From Candidatus Harrisonbacteria bacterium CG10_big_fil_rev_8_21_14_0_10_49_15 (GTDB lineage Bacteria; Patescibacteriota; Minisyncoccia; UBA6257; 1-14-0-10-44-23): a stretch of DNA of 54,404 bases. The stretch is from NCBI GenBank assembly GCA_002773415.1, contig PFBD01000028.1, forward strand, positions 78,474 through 132,877, given 5' to 3'. The position numbers and the translations under genes were made by a program. Each line of letters starts with the position of its first letter. The stretch's first letter is position 1. Shown in pieces: positions 1 to 9,612 of this stretch. The notes under the pieces are model-generated. The model did not search any database, was not told the origin of the DNA, and worked only from the letters and a program-made list of their open reading frames with translations.

Positions 1-533
1 CCGAGCCCAACCGGATCGTGCAGGAACGCGAACGGCCTCTGGCACTGCTCGCCGTTGTGCTCGGCACCGACCCGGAGCGCGTCCTCGTAGATTGGGCGCA
101 CGAACCCGTGCGCCTCGGCCAGAGCCACGATCTCGGCCGTGCTCGGCTTGTGGTCGAAGCTCTCGGACATATCCAGCCCGTAGAGCTCGGCTTCCTCCTG
201 CATCCCGCTCCGCAGCGGATAGCTGCGGCTGGAGACGTAGGAGTCGTACCCGGCGCCGTACCGGCCGGCCTTGATCGCCGCCTCGGTGTTCTTGAACCTC
301 TGCCGGATGGGCAGGGTCTTGACCACCTTCGGCGGCTGCGGGACGAACTTCGGCTTGCGCCGGTCCATCCAGCCTCGCGCGCACTCGCCGAGGAACTGCT
401 CGCCGTCGGGCGTGGTCAGCGCGATCGCGTCCTCGTCGGCCCCACCGGCCTTCTCGATCTCGCGACAGAGCACTGCCGCGATCGACTGGGCCTGGCCCAG
501 TCCCTTCAGGAGTGTGAACTGCGACTTGGCCAT
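1..533 (-). CDS. Hypothetical GC-rich protein, 3' end outside the window (not in the ORF track because it is open at the edge)
   Basis: Uninterrupted minus-strand frame from ATG at 533 to base 1 (MAKSQFTLLKGLGQAQSIAAVLCREIEKAGGADEDAIALTTPDGEQFLG...), preceded by AAAAAGGAGGCCAGTA. Confidence 0.7.
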   Translation of the reverse strand, partial: MAKSQFTLLKGLGQAQSIAAVLCREIEKAGGADEDAIALTTPDGEQFLGECARGWMDRRKPKFVPQPPKVVKTLPIRQRFKNTEAAIKAGRYGAGYDSYVSSRSYPLRSGMQEEAELYGLDMSESFDHKPSTAEIVALAEAHGFVRPIYEDALRVGAEHNGEQCQRPFAFLHDPVGL

Positions 534-645
534 TACTGGCCTCCTTTTTCAATTTTGGCTTACCCCTCACCCTCGCACCGCGCGAAGGCCCCAGGCTTGC
601 CGTTGTGAAGCACTATATTCTGTATAGCACATCTATACTGGATTG

Positions 646-1656
646 TCAAATTCGCCTGAGCACGTGTTTGACGGCGGCGATAATGGCCGGCGCGTCCATT
701 TTATATTTTGCCAAAAGCTCGGAGGGTGAACCACTTTCGCCAAAGGTGTCTTGCATGCCGATATACTCCATGGGGGTGGGTAGTTTTTTGGCTAACAGCT
801 CGGCCACGGCGCCGCCCAGGCCGCCTAAAACAGAATGCTCCTCTACTGTGACCACGGCACCACATTTTTTGGCGGCCGCGAGGATAGTTTTTTCGTCTAA
901 AGGTTTGATAGTGTGGCTGTTGATAACTATGGAACCAATACCCTCTTCTTGCTCCAAGTCGCGAGCGGCCAGCAGGGCGTTGTAAAGAAGGGGCCCACAG
1001 CCGATGATGGCCACGGTCGGCTTTTTCTTAGACTGCCAGAGGATTTCTGCGCGCCCGGGGACAAACGGGGTCTTTTCGGTGGTAAAGACCGGGGTTTTTT
1101 CGCGGCCAAGGCGGAGATAGACCGGGCCGACAATACTAGCTGCGGCCATGGTCGCCTTTCGGGCCTCAATGGCGTCAGCCGGTACAATGACGCGCATGTT
1201 AGCCATGACGCGCATGGTAGCGATGTCTTCAATAGCTTGGTGCGTGGCGCCATCCGGGCCGACAGAGATACCGGCGTGGTGCCCGGCGATTTTTACATTG
1301 CTGTTGTTGTAAGAGATGGTGGTGCGGATCTGCTCCCAGTTGCGGCCGGGGCTGAACGTCGCGTAGCTGGCGATAAATGGCACCTTGCCACTGATGCCAA
1401 GACCGGCGGCCACAGTGGCCATGTTTTGCTCGGCCACGCCAACTTGGAAAAACCGCTCCGGAAATTCTTTGGCAAATGCGTCCATGCGCGTAGACTCCGT
1501 TAGGTCGGCGCACAAGCCGACGACGTTCTTATTCTTACGCGCCGCCAACACCAAACCCTCACCAAACCCATTTCGGGTTGGTACCTGCTCGATATCATCA
1601 GAAAAAATCTTTTTGTTAGGCTCTAGCTTTTTATTCAACATTTTCCTATTTTCCAA
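646..1656 (-). CDS. Transketolase C-terminal (pyrimidine-binding) subunit
   Basis: ADLTESTRMDAFAKEFPERFFQVGVAEQNM...; split transketolase, adjacent to the N-terminal half. Confidence 0.93.
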   Translation of the reverse strand: MENRKMLNKKLEPNKKIFSDDIEQVPTRNGFGEGLVLAARKNKNVVGLCADLTESTRMDAFAKEFPERFFQVGVAEQNMATVAAGLGISGKVPFIASYATFSPGRNWEQIRTTISYNNSNVKIAGHHAGISVGPDGATHQAIEDIATMRVMANMRVIVPADAIEARKATMAAASIVGPVYLRLGREKTPVFTTEKTPFVPGRAEILWQSKKKPTVAIIGCGPLLYNALLAARDLEQEEGIGSIVINSHTIKPLDEKTILAAAKKCGAVVTVEEHSVLGGLGGAVAELLAKKLPTPMEYIGMQDTFGESGSPSELLAKYKMDAPAIIAAVKHVLRRI

Positions 1657-1661
1657 ATTTT

Positions 1662-2513
1662 CTAATTTCCCAATTTCCCAAGTGCCTCCCGCAGCTCGCG
1701 CAGGGCGACCTCGGCTTCCTCTGCTTTTGGCGGTTTGCCGTGCCAGGTGTAATCGTTTTCCATAAAGTCCACGCCCTTGCCCGGAATGGTGTGGGCGATG
1801 ATAACGGTTGGTTTTTCGTAAATGGCGTGGGCTTCATTAACGGCGGCGATAAAGGCGCCGATATTGTGGCCGTCCACTTCTAGTACGTGCCAGTTAAACG
1901 CTTCGTATTTAGCGCGGAGCGGCTCTAGCGGTAAGATGTCTTCCGTAAAGCCGTCTATCTGAATGTTGTTGCGATCTACCACGGCCGTAAGGTTATGCAG
2001 GCGCTCTTTACCGGCAAACATGACCGCTTCCCAGTAGTTGCCTTCTTGGTGCTCTCCGTCTGAGGTTAGGCAGTAGATGCGGTGCTTCTGGTTATCCATG
2101 CGAGCGGCCAGGGCCATGCCGGCGGCCTGAGATAGACCGGAGCCGAGTGGGCCGGAGGTAGTTTCAATACCCGGGAGAACAGAGCGGTGCGGGTGGCCTT
2201 GTAGGCGAGAACCTAGTTTACGAAGGGTTAAAAGTTCTTTGCGGGGGAAGTAACCGGCGTGAGCCATGGTTACGTACTGGACCGGGCAGATGTGGCCGTT
2301 ACTTAGGATAAGTCGGTCGCGGCCGTCCCACTCCGGCTTTTTGGGGTCGTGAGCCAGAATGTGAAAATAAAAGGCCGTAAAGATATCGGTCATGCCCAGG
2401 GGGCCGGCAGTATGACCGGAGCCCGCCTCTACAAGAGTCTCAATAATATCTTGCCGGATCTCGTTAGCTTTTCGTTCAAGCTCTCTGATTTTGCTTTTGT
2501 GCAGGGATCGCAT
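1662..2513 (-). CDS. Transketolase N-terminal (TPP-binding) subunit
   Basis: GSGHTAGPLGMTDIFTAFYFHIL...DGEHQEGNYWEAVMFAGK. Confidence 0.93.
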   Translation of the reverse strand: MRSLHKSKIRELERKANEIRQDIIETLVEAGSGHTAGPLGMTDIFTAFYFHILAHDPKKPEWDGRDRLILSNGHICPVQYVTMAHAGYFPRKELLTLRKLGSRLQGHPHRSVLPGIETTSGPLGSGLSQAAGMALAARMDNQKHRIYCLTSDGEHQEGNYWEAVMFAGKERLHNLTAVVDRNNIQIDGFTEDILPLEPLRAKYEAFNWHVLEVDGHNIGAFIAAVNEAHAIYEKPTVIIAHTIPGKGVDFMENDYTWHGKPPKAEEAEVALRELREALGKLGN

Positions 2514-2589
2514 GGGGTTAGGAGATTGGGGGATTAGAAAAATAGGAGATTAGAAAAATGGAGGATTGGGACGAATGACTATAAGTATA

Positions 2590-2958
2590 TCACTTATTCG
2601 CATGCTTTCGTATGTGAGTAATCAATGCATTCACCTGTCGCGTTAAAACTTCGTATTGTTTATCTAACCGATCTTGCTCCTCTTCAGTTATATATCCTAG
2701 ATCAGAAGCGATTAGAATATGGGTGCGCGTTTCGTTCATGGATCCGCGAGCAATGACTAAAAACTGGACTCTGTCTTTATGCAAGCTTCTGCCGTATCCT
2801 TCTGCAATACTGGCAACAACAGATACCGCAGAACGGCGAAGCTGACTAACTAAACCGAAAATTTCTTCCTTTGGAAATTTTTTTGTAGCTTCATAGACGG
2901 CGACTGTTAGCCGCCTCGCTTCCTGCCAAACTGTTAAGCTTCGGAAATCTGATGCCAT
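2590..2958 (-). CDS. Four-helix bundle protein (23S rRNA intervening-sequence protein family)
   Basis: FRSLTVWQEARRLTVAVYEATKKFPKEEIFGLVSQLRRSAVSVVASIAEGYGR. Confidence 0.93.
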   Translation of the reverse strand: MASDFRSLTVWQEARRLTVAVYEATKKFPKEEIFGLVSQLRRSAVSVVASIAEGYGRSLHKDRVQFLVIARGSMNETRTHILIASDLGYITEEEQDRLDKQYEVLTRQVNALITHIRKHANK

Positions 2959-3000
2959 GCCTAATGTCCCAATTTGCCAATTTCCTAATTTTCCAATTTC

Positions 3001-3675
3001 CTAATTTCCTAATCTTCCAATCTCCCTTAGCTCGGCGTAAGCGCGGATGGGATCATCGGCTTTGAAAATGTAGGACGTGGCAACTATCTGGCTCGCACCG
3101 GCCTCTAAGCACTTCTTAGCTGTTTCCGGGTTCATGCCACCATCAACTTCAATGACCATGTTCGGGAATTGCAGACGCAAAAACTTTATTTTTTCTAGCA
3201 CCTCTTCCTGAAACTGCTGGCCTGACACACCGGGGCTAACAGCAAGGACTTGAACGCTGTCTGCAAGTTTGAGGTATTGGATGGCGTGTTGGGCTGTAGT
3301 TGGCGGGGCTAGAGCGATCATCGCGTCTATTCCTTTTGTCTGGCAGATACTGGTAATCATCTCGACGCTGGCCGTGGTCTCTAAGTGAAAGATGAATCTC
3401 TTAATGTCCGCGGCAGCCCACATTTCTACCACGTCTTCGGGTTGATTCATCATGACATGCATGGCTATTTGAAATGGTTTTTCCTCTCTGGTGAATAACT
3501 TTAGATCGTTAACATTGCGCCAAGTCGTGTACCCGCGCGTAAAACCACCGTCGGCAACATCAATTTCTACCCAGGGCTCGTCCTCTGGGAATGCCTTGTA
3601 GATATCATCTACCTGCTTCAGGCGCATTAGCAGCTCTTCAGTATTTTGAACGTTGATGCCGGGAATTATTCTCAT
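3001..3675 (-). CDS. rpe: Ribulose-phosphate 3-epimerase-like protein
   Basis: VEIDVADGGFTRG...HLETTASVE...VSPGVSGQQFQ...EVDGGMNPETAKKCLEAGASQIVATSYIF. Confidence 0.85.
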   Translation of the reverse strand: MRIIPGINVQNTEELLMRLKQVDDIYKAFPEDEPWVEIDVADGGFTRGYTTWRNVNDLKLFTREEKPFQIAMHVMMNQPEDVVEMWAAADIKRFIFHLETTASVEMITSICQTKGIDAMIALAPPTTAQHAIQYLKLADSVQVLAVSPGVSGQQFQEEVLEKIKFLRLQFPNMVIEVDGGMNPETAKKCLEAGASQIVATSYIFKADDPIRAYAELREIGRLGN

Positions 3676-3711
3676 AGTACTTAGTGCTTAGTCCGTAGTA
3701 CTTAGACGTAC

Positions 3712-4191
3712 CTAGAACTTAGAAATTCTTCTAACGTGGCGCTCGCTGTTTGAAAATGGGGTCTCCAGGAAAAGCTTGACCGCGGTCAGCGCGACCTGCT
3801 CATCATGAATGAAGCGAGCGGCGACTGAGAGCACATTTGCGTCATTGTGTTCGCGCGCGATTTTGACAACCTCGAATGGATCAATGTGCTCACCCTCTTT
3901 GTCGGCTAAATGTACTTCGGGGGCGTAAAACACGGCGGCGCGAACACCTTTGAAGCGGTTGGCGACCATGGCCTCTCCCTGGCCGCTACCGCCAAAGATA
4001 ATGCCGCGGCTGGCCGGGTCTTTGGAGACGGCTTCGGCGGCTTTGGCGATAAAATCCGGGTAGTCGTCGTCTTTGTTCAGGCTGTGAGCACCGCAGTCCT
4101 CCACTTCGTGCCCCTGCTCAAGCAGATACTTTTTGATCGCCTCTTTGAGAGCAAAACCTGCATGGTCAGTGGCTAGGTAAATAGTCATTAT
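3712..4191 (-). CDS. rpiB: Ribose-5-phosphate isomerase B (RpiB/LacA/LacB family); the ORF extends to 4248 but MTIYLATDHAG is the likely start
   Basis: MTIYLATDHAGFALKEAIKKYLLEQGHEVEDCGA...GGSGQGEAMVANRFKGVRAAV. Confidence 0.9.
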   Translation of the reverse strand: MMTIYLATDHAGFALKEAIKKYLLEQGHEVEDCGAHSLNKDDDYPDFIAKAAEAVSKDPASRGIIFGGSGQGEAMVANRFKGVRAAVFYAPEVHLADKEGEHIDPFEVVKIAREHNDANVLSVAARFIHDEQVALTAVKLFLETPFSNSERHVRRISKF

Positions 4192-4229
4192 CTTAAGTAT
4201 AACTGATTTTTCCTGAGCTGTCCCTGATA

Positions 4230-4898
4230 TCACAACGGCACGACACACAAGCCGGAGTCGACAACCGTAACTACTCCGTTACCCTTGAACTGTGTAAGCA
4301 TGCCCGCCATTTCTTTCTCCTGGCCAGGCTTAGCACTAACAGACACTGTCTGAGAATTCGGCCGGAAATTCGGCTGATTGTCATAGGAAGGATAAAGAAC
4401 GAGATAGAACTCTGAGAGATTGTCGGAATATTTTTCTTGAAGTTCTTTTGAGAATTCACTATAAGCCTCCCAAGAGATGCCCGGGGATAAACTTAGAATG
4501 AGCTTGGACGAGGTGCCCGGCGTAGATAACGTGGCGCTGGCTATGAAGTTAGGCTGCAATAGTAATTGTTCTCTGATTTTTTCAAGCTCGGCTTGCCCAG
4601 CCACCTTCGTCTCTTTTGTCTGTACTCCGATACGGGTGATGCTAATGGAAATTTCACTGATTAGAGCTGGCTGAACCCGATCCGGTAAACCAATTTCTTT
4701 CAGAAAACCATTGATCTTTTCACTATCAAGCGTTCGGATCTGAAAAGAAACACGTCCCGGCTCAAAGCAGTCATCGAAAGCGTAATGACTTTCCTGGGCC
4801 GGCGCGCCTAAAACGGCAATCACCAAGCTAGAAAGAAGGGCTAGCATGATAAGTGCGATTGATAATATTATCACCTTGTTTACTCCTACCTTGAACAT
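4230..4898 (-). CDS. Hypothetical exported protein
   Basis: N-terminal hydrophobic segment VIILSIALIMLALLSSLVIAVLG. Confidence 0.6.
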   Translation of the reverse strand: MFKVGVNKVIILSIALIMLALLSSLVIAVLGAPAQESHYAFDDCFEPGRVSFQIRTLDSEKINGFLKEIGLPDRVQPALISEISISITRIGVQTKETKVAGQAELEKIREQLLLQPNFIASATLSTPGTSSKLILSLSPGISWEAYSEFSKELQEKYSDNLSEFYLVLYPSYDNQPNFRPNSQTVSVSAKPGQEKEMAGMLTQFKGNGVVTVVDSGLCVVPL

Positions 4899-4907
4899 AT
4901 GCCTTTA

Positions 4908-5963
4908 TTATAGCCCACCTGAGTTTCCTTCACTATCCAAAATAAATGGTTGAAAAGTATTGTTGATTCGAATGGGGATGGTTTTGAAGTCAACAATTTT
5001 GCCGGCTTGAATGGTGGCTTCAGCCATCAGGCCGCGCATGGTGGCGTCGGAAAAATTTTGGTCAAAGACAAAGTTGCCCAAAGAGTAAGCAATATAGCCG
5101 ATCCGCTCTGCGGATCGCCCCGAGTGAGCACCGGCGACGAGGGGCGAAATATACTCCTCCACTTCTTGGGCGACGTGCGGGTGGTGGCCGATGATAAGAT
5201 CGGCGCCGGCGTCTATAAGTTGGCGGGCTACGTACTGCTGATCCGGGCTCGACTGTTGCTCATACTCAGTACCCCAGTGTATAAGCATGACAACAACATC
5301 CGCGCCATCAGCCTTGGCCTTACTTATAGCAGTGGTCATGCTGATTAGGCCGTAATGGCTGACACCTGGCCAGTCCGGACCGGCGGCAAGCCCGGCCGGG
5401 TATAGATTTGTATAAGAAAGAAAGGCGATTTGAGTGCCGTCCGGCAGTACGCTCACAGCCGGAGCGTTAGCGATAGACTCATCTGCGCCGGCGCCAGCTG
5501 TTTTGATGCCAGCAGACTCAAGATGCGTTACTGTATCCAGCAAAGCATCGCGTCCCCAGTCCCAGATGTGGTTGTTTGCAAGCGAGAGAACGTCAAAGCC
5601 GGCGTACTGCAGGCCGTGAATACTGCCGACCGGTTCAAAGCGGAAAGAATAGACACTGCCTTGGTTTTGGCCGCGGCTTGAGATCGGGCCTTCTAAGTTG
5701 CCGATGGTGATGTCGGCGGCAGAAGTTACTTCGGCTATTTTCAAGAATGGGTACAAGGGGTCTTGTTCGCGCCGGATGACACCGGCGACACCGCGATCAA
5801 GCATGATATCCCCGGTAAAAAGCAGGGTATACTTTTCTCCCCCGCTTAAATTAAGAGGGGGTTGGGGGGAGTTATGTGCAATACGTAAAGTCGGCTGATA
5901 AAAAATAGTTCCGGCGACACCAACTACCAAGAGGATGCCGATGAGATAGATAAGCCTACGCAT
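4908..5963 (-). CDS. CapA/PgsA family poly-gamma-glutamate synthesis-type metallophosphatase
   Basis: LLFTGDIMLDRGV...DITIGNLEGPIS...LANNHIWDWG...HWGTEYE...GHHPHVAQ...YSLGNFVFDQ. Confidence 0.92.
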   Translation of the reverse strand: MRRLIYLIGILLVVGVAGTIFYQPTLRIAHNSPQPPLNLSGGEKYTLLFTGDIMLDRGVAGVIRREQDPLYPFLKIAEVTSAADITIGNLEGPISSRGQNQGSVYSFRFEPVGSIHGLQYAGFDVLSLANNHIWDWGRDALLDTVTHLESAGIKTAGAGADESIANAPAVSVLPDGTQIAFLSYTNLYPAGLAAGPDWPGVSHYGLISMTTAISKAKADGADVVVMLIHWGTEYEQQSSPDQQYVARQLIDAGADLIIGHHPHVAQEVEEYISPLVAGAHSGRSAERIGYIAYSLGNFVFDQNFSDATMRGLMAEATIQAGKIVDFKTIPIRINNTFQPFILDSEGNSGGL

Positions 5964-6073
5964 ACTAGAGTAATCACGAATGATGCGAATAAGAGTAATA
6001 ACGCGAACAGAATACTACCGCCAATGAATTCCTTTATGATAACAACAAGTTCGGGTTATTACCTAGATTCGGG

Positions 6074-7102
6074 TTATTCGGGAATACTCTCAGCCGCTTT
6101 GCGGACATGCTCCACTAGAGTAGTCACATACCCCCACTCGTTGTCGTACCAGCTTAAGACTTTCACCAGGTCGCCATCAATCACTTTGGTGTACTCCAGG
6201 TCCACGACAGAGGCAAAAGGAGTGCCGACCATGTCGCTAGAGACTGGCTGATCTTCGGAGACGCCCAAGATTCCCTGCCAGCGCGGATCTTTGGCGGCGG
6301 CGCGGAAGGCCTCGTTAACTTCTTCCACTGTGGTTGGACGCTTGGCGACAAAGGTCAGGTCGGTGAGCGATCCGGTGACAACTGGAACACGAATGGCGAT
6401 GCCGTCAAATTTATTCTCCAGGTCTTTAAAAGCTCTGGTGACGGCGATGGCGGCGCCGGTTGAACTTGGGACGATATTCTGAGCGGCGGCGCGGCCACGA
6501 CGCAGATCCTTACCCTTGGTCGGACCATCGGTCAAAGTTTGGCTGGCTGTGTAGGCATGGACCGTGGAAAGGCCGGCCTTCACAATCCCGATTTGCTCCT
6601 CCATAACGGCGACAACCGGGCTGGTGGCGTTTGTGGTGCAAGAGCCATTAGACGAGATCTGACAGGTAGAGAGCTGATCATCGTTAACGCCCATCAAGAT
6701 GGTCTTACCGCCCTCTGCCCCCTCTTCGTCTTTGGCGGGCGCGCTGATGACGACGCGTTTTGCGCCGGCGGCGGTAACGTGCGGCGCGGCCTTTGTAAAA
6801 GACTCAAACACGCCGGTAGACTCAACCGCGATATCAATACCCATCTTGCCCCAGGGCAAGTTAGCCAACTCTTTTTCCTGTAAGACTTTTATCTCTTTGC
6901 CGTCTACGATAAGCGACCCGTCCTTAACCTCGACAGACTTATCATAGTCGCGATACACCGAGTCGTGCCGAAGCAGATAGGCTAGGTTTTCCAAATCGCC
7001 CAGATCGTTAATAGCGACTATCTCAAAGTTTGGATCTGCGAATGCCTGCCGAAAAAATAATCTGCCAATTCTACCGAAACCGTTAATTGCGATTTTTGCC
7101 AT
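6074..7102 (-). CDS. gap: Type I glyceraldehyde-3-phosphate dehydrogenase
   Basis: MAKIAINGFGRIGRLFFRQ...NGSCTTNATSPVV...SWYDNEWGYVTTLVEH. Confidence 0.97.
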   Translation of the reverse strand: MAKIAINGFGRIGRLFFRQAFADPNFEIVAINDLGDLENLAYLLRHDSVYRDYDKSVEVKDGSLIVDGKEIKVLQEKELANLPWGKMGIDIAVESTGVFESFTKAAPHVTAAGAKRVVISAPAKDEEGAEGGKTILMGVNDDQLSTCQISSNGSCTTNATSPVVAVMEEQIGIVKAGLSTVHAYTASQTLTDGPTKGKDLRRGRAAAQNIVPSSTGAAIAVTRAFKDLENKFDGIAIRVPVVTGSLTDLTFVAKRPTTVEEVNEAFRAAAKDPRWQGILGVSEDQPVSSDMVGTPFASVVDLEYTKVIDGDLVKVLSWYDNEWGYVTTLVEHVRKAAESIPE

Positions 7103-7123
7103 GGTGAAATAAGATTTTGTTTA

Positions 7124-7600
7124 TTACTGATTAGTACTAGTATACTCTACTTCGACTGAATCGCCGACCTTAATTCCATCGGCTGCTACTGTTCCTGCGG
7201 CTAATTCCAGCACCATATCAGCCGGCTCCGGTGATCTATACAGCGGCAGCTGGCCACCCTCCGGAACCGGAACATCTTGGGCAAAGCCGATTACTTTTTC
7301 GTCATTAATCCAGATTATGTCTAAGGGGAAGTTCATGCCGCGCATCCAAAAACTCTGTAGGCGTTGAGTCGGGAAGACAAAGAGCATACCGCCATTAGTC
7401 GGCAAAGACTCCCGCCCGGAAAGCCCTTGAGCGTGTTCCGAGCCCGTGTCGGCGATATCAACCATATAGGTATATTCGCCGATCTGGACTCGTGCCTGCT
7501 CCGGGTTAGTGATCGGTTTTTTGATAGCGCTCTTGGTAATGATCGCGATGATCGCAAACACGACGACTAGCCCAAGAACGAGCAGAATTTTTTTATCCAT
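7124..7600 (-). CDS. DUF192 family protein
   Basis: ADTGSEHAQGLSGRESLPTNGGMLFVF...FWMRGMNFPLDIIWINDEKVIG. Confidence 0.9.
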   Translation of the reverse strand: MDKKILLVLGLVVVFAIIAIITKSAIKKPITNPEQARVQIGEYTYMVDIADTGSEHAQGLSGRESLPTNGGMLFVFPTQRLQSFWMRGMNFPLDIIWINDEKVIGFAQDVPVPEGGQLPLYRSPEPADMVLELAAGTVAADGIKVGDSVEVEYTSTNQ

Positions 7601-7621
7601 AGCCCGATATCTGTGTTTAAT

Positions 7622-8662
7622 TTAGAGTCCGGGCTTGTATAGCTTTGCCCTTTCTAGTAAAAAGTCTTTTATTAGATTTGCGGATTCTTTGCTTAATCCA
7701 GTAATTGCCAGACCGCTATACTTACTGCCTGCAGATTGCACAAAGACACTATAAAGATTGAATACTCTTTCCAAAATGCCCTGACTTACACTTACATCCT
7801 GAATACGATCATAATAAAGAAGTGTTGCGGAAGATCCAATAACCCTGCTATATACCTCGCCGCGCGTTGAGCCTAAACTGTATCTAAAATTACGATACCA
7901 AACACCGTAATATACTCGCCAGCAGCTTCCGAGCACCGGAATCGTAATAACTAAGAATATAAGCCAGCCGATAATATTTTCCTCGGCCCATGAGGAGGAT
8001 ACGACGAGCAATAAAAGTCCTGTCCACAGCGTTGTCTTTATGGTCTTCTCCCATCGCACTGATGGTTGTAAGGGATTGGCTTTAGAGGATACCTCAACGG
8101 TACTATTACTATCTGTAACAGCATCTTCTGATGCTAATTTTGTGGTTGACTCTATATCTTTTTTAGAAGTTAGGCCACTAGTACGTTCACTTAAGAAATC
8201 AGATAGTAGATTAGCATGCTCTTTCCGGAGACCATCAACATGAGAATAGAATGCCGAGTGTTCGCCAGCTGTTTCATAATGGACGTCGTATAGTCCAAAG
8301 AGTCTATCTAGAACATCTTGATCAATATATATGTTTTGGATTCGCTGATAACGAACATGTCCGGTAGCGCGCGATATAACACCCTTTTGAATCATGCCGC
8401 CCTCATCAGTAAACTCATAGTCATAGAGTTTGTAATAGTAATACTGATAAATAACTTGTCCGATTATATTTAGAAATATTAGAGAGCCAACAAAAATCGC
8501 GGCCGATGAAATGTTCTTCACATGGTTCGGATCACTGCCCAAGAAACTAACCACAGCGAAAAGCACCGTAATAACCAGCGCGAGGCCGCTAGCAAAAAAC
8601 GTGGCCATGCTTTTTTTGATTACTTTACGTGGACTCAGGGGTAGATTGCTACGGTTATACAT
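7622..8662 (-). CDS. PH domain-containing membrane protein (YdbS-like, two bacterial PH domains)
   Basis: Two copies of the pattern GVISRATGHVRYQRIQNIYIDQDVLDRLFGLYDVHYETAG / YSRVIGSSATLLYYDRIQDVSVSQGILERVFNLYSVFVQSAG plus TM segments. Confidence 0.85.
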   Translation of the reverse strand: MYNRSNLPLSPRKVIKKSMATFFASGLALVITVLFAVVSFLGSDPNHVKNISSAAIFVGSLIFLNIIGQVIYQYYYYKLYDYEFTDEGGMIQKGVISRATGHVRYQRIQNIYIDQDVLDRLFGLYDVHYETAGEHSAFYSHVDGLRKEHANLLSDFLSERTSGLTSKKDIESTTKLASEDAVTDSNSTVEVSSKANPLQPSVRWEKTIKTTLWTGLLLLVVSSSWAEENIIGWLIFLVITIPVLGSCWRVYYGVWYRNFRYSLGSTRGEVYSRVIGSSATLLYYDRIQDVSVSQGILERVFNLYSVFVQSAGSKYSGLAITGLSKESANLIKDFLLERAKLYKPGL

Positions 8663-8682
8663 AGATTTTTATTGCTTTACTT

Positions 8683-9216
8683 TTAATCAGCGAAGTAGTT
8701 ATCACGTGCACAAAAGACAATAATCCCAACCGAGATGGAGACGTTAAGCGACTCTTTCATCCCTGACATAGGAATCTCTATGATTTTATCAGCTTTTTCT
8801 AAGACTGTCTTGCTGACGCCATCCACTTCATGGCCGAAAACGAACGCGTAGTGCCCCGAAACTCTAGGAGGTGTTTCCTCCGTAGGAGGTAACTCCTCAT
8901 AAGTTTCTGGGCGCATTTTGTAATACGGCACCGCCCCAGTCGCCTGCTCCACCGCAACAATCTGATACCCCTGCTTTTTTAGCTCATCAATCAGCGTGCC
9001 AGTATCGGGTACGTGTTCCCACGGCACAGTATTCTCCGCGCCCAGCGCGGTCTTGGCCACCTGGTTGCGCACCTTCTTGAATCTATCCAGCGGGCTGGGC
9101 GTTATTCCTGCCAGATACACCTTATCCACGCCCGCCCCGTCCGCGGTGCGTAAAATTGAGCCCACGTTATGCAAACTGCGAATGTTGTCGAGGATGAGGA
9201 TCATGCTCTCAAGCAT
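8683..9216 (-). CDS. TrmH/SpoU family RNA methyltransferase
   Basis: LILDNIRSLHNVGSILRTADGAGVDKVYLAGITP...FVFGHEVDGVS...IPMSGMKESLNVSISVGI. Confidence 0.92.
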   Translation of the reverse strand: MLESMILILDNIRSLHNVGSILRTADGAGVDKVYLAGITPSPLDRFKKVRNQVAKTALGAENTVPWEHVPDTGTLIDELKKQGYQIVAVEQATGAVPYYKMRPETYEELPPTEETPPRVSGHYAFVFGHEVDGVSKTVLEKADKIIEIPMSGMKESLNVSISVGIIVFCARDNYFAD

Positions 9217-9275
9217 ACTGGATTCTCTCCTCTTTTCAAATCCTGGAATATAGAGTAAAATACCAGCATCATTTT

Positions 9276-9347
9276 GCCCCTATAGCTCAATGGTAGTAGC
9301 AAGCGGCTCTTAACCGCCAGATCTTGGTTCGATTCCAAGTGGGGGCA
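9276..9347 (+). tRNA. tRNA-Lys(CTT)
   Basis: Acceptor GCCCCTA/TGGGGGC, anticodon loop CTCTTAA, T arm CTTGG-TTCGATT-CCAAG; CCA not encoded. Confidence 0.88.
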
Positions 9348-9612
9348 CCCATTGGCAGGTCTTCTTGGCCGATGACTGCGTTGCTTCGCTCCGCTTGCCG
9401 CAAGCAGTAGCAGTAATCTACAGCATGCGCCAATGCTCGCTAGCGCCTTGTCCTCTACCAAGAATCCTCTGCCACTGAAAGTCCAAATTGCGATATCCAA
9501 ACTCCACAATTTGTTTTAAGTATTTGTTGATTGTAATTTATTTGGAATTTGGCCTGCCTGCCGGCAGGCAGGCGCTTGGGTTTTGTAATTTGTTTTGCGG
9601 AGCAAAACCGGT

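Noticed and set aside
18-627. Plus-strand ORFs at the window start
   Set aside because: Opposite strand carries a better-supported partial CDS with a perfect Shine-Dalgarno
6074-7102. Repeat-derived insertion in gap
   Set aside because: Small local differences from typical GAPDH, but no palindromic repeat at the DNA level
9201-9509. ORF with HLESNQDLAVKSRLLLPLSYRG
   Set aside because: Antisense translation through tRNA-Lys, a typical spurious ORF
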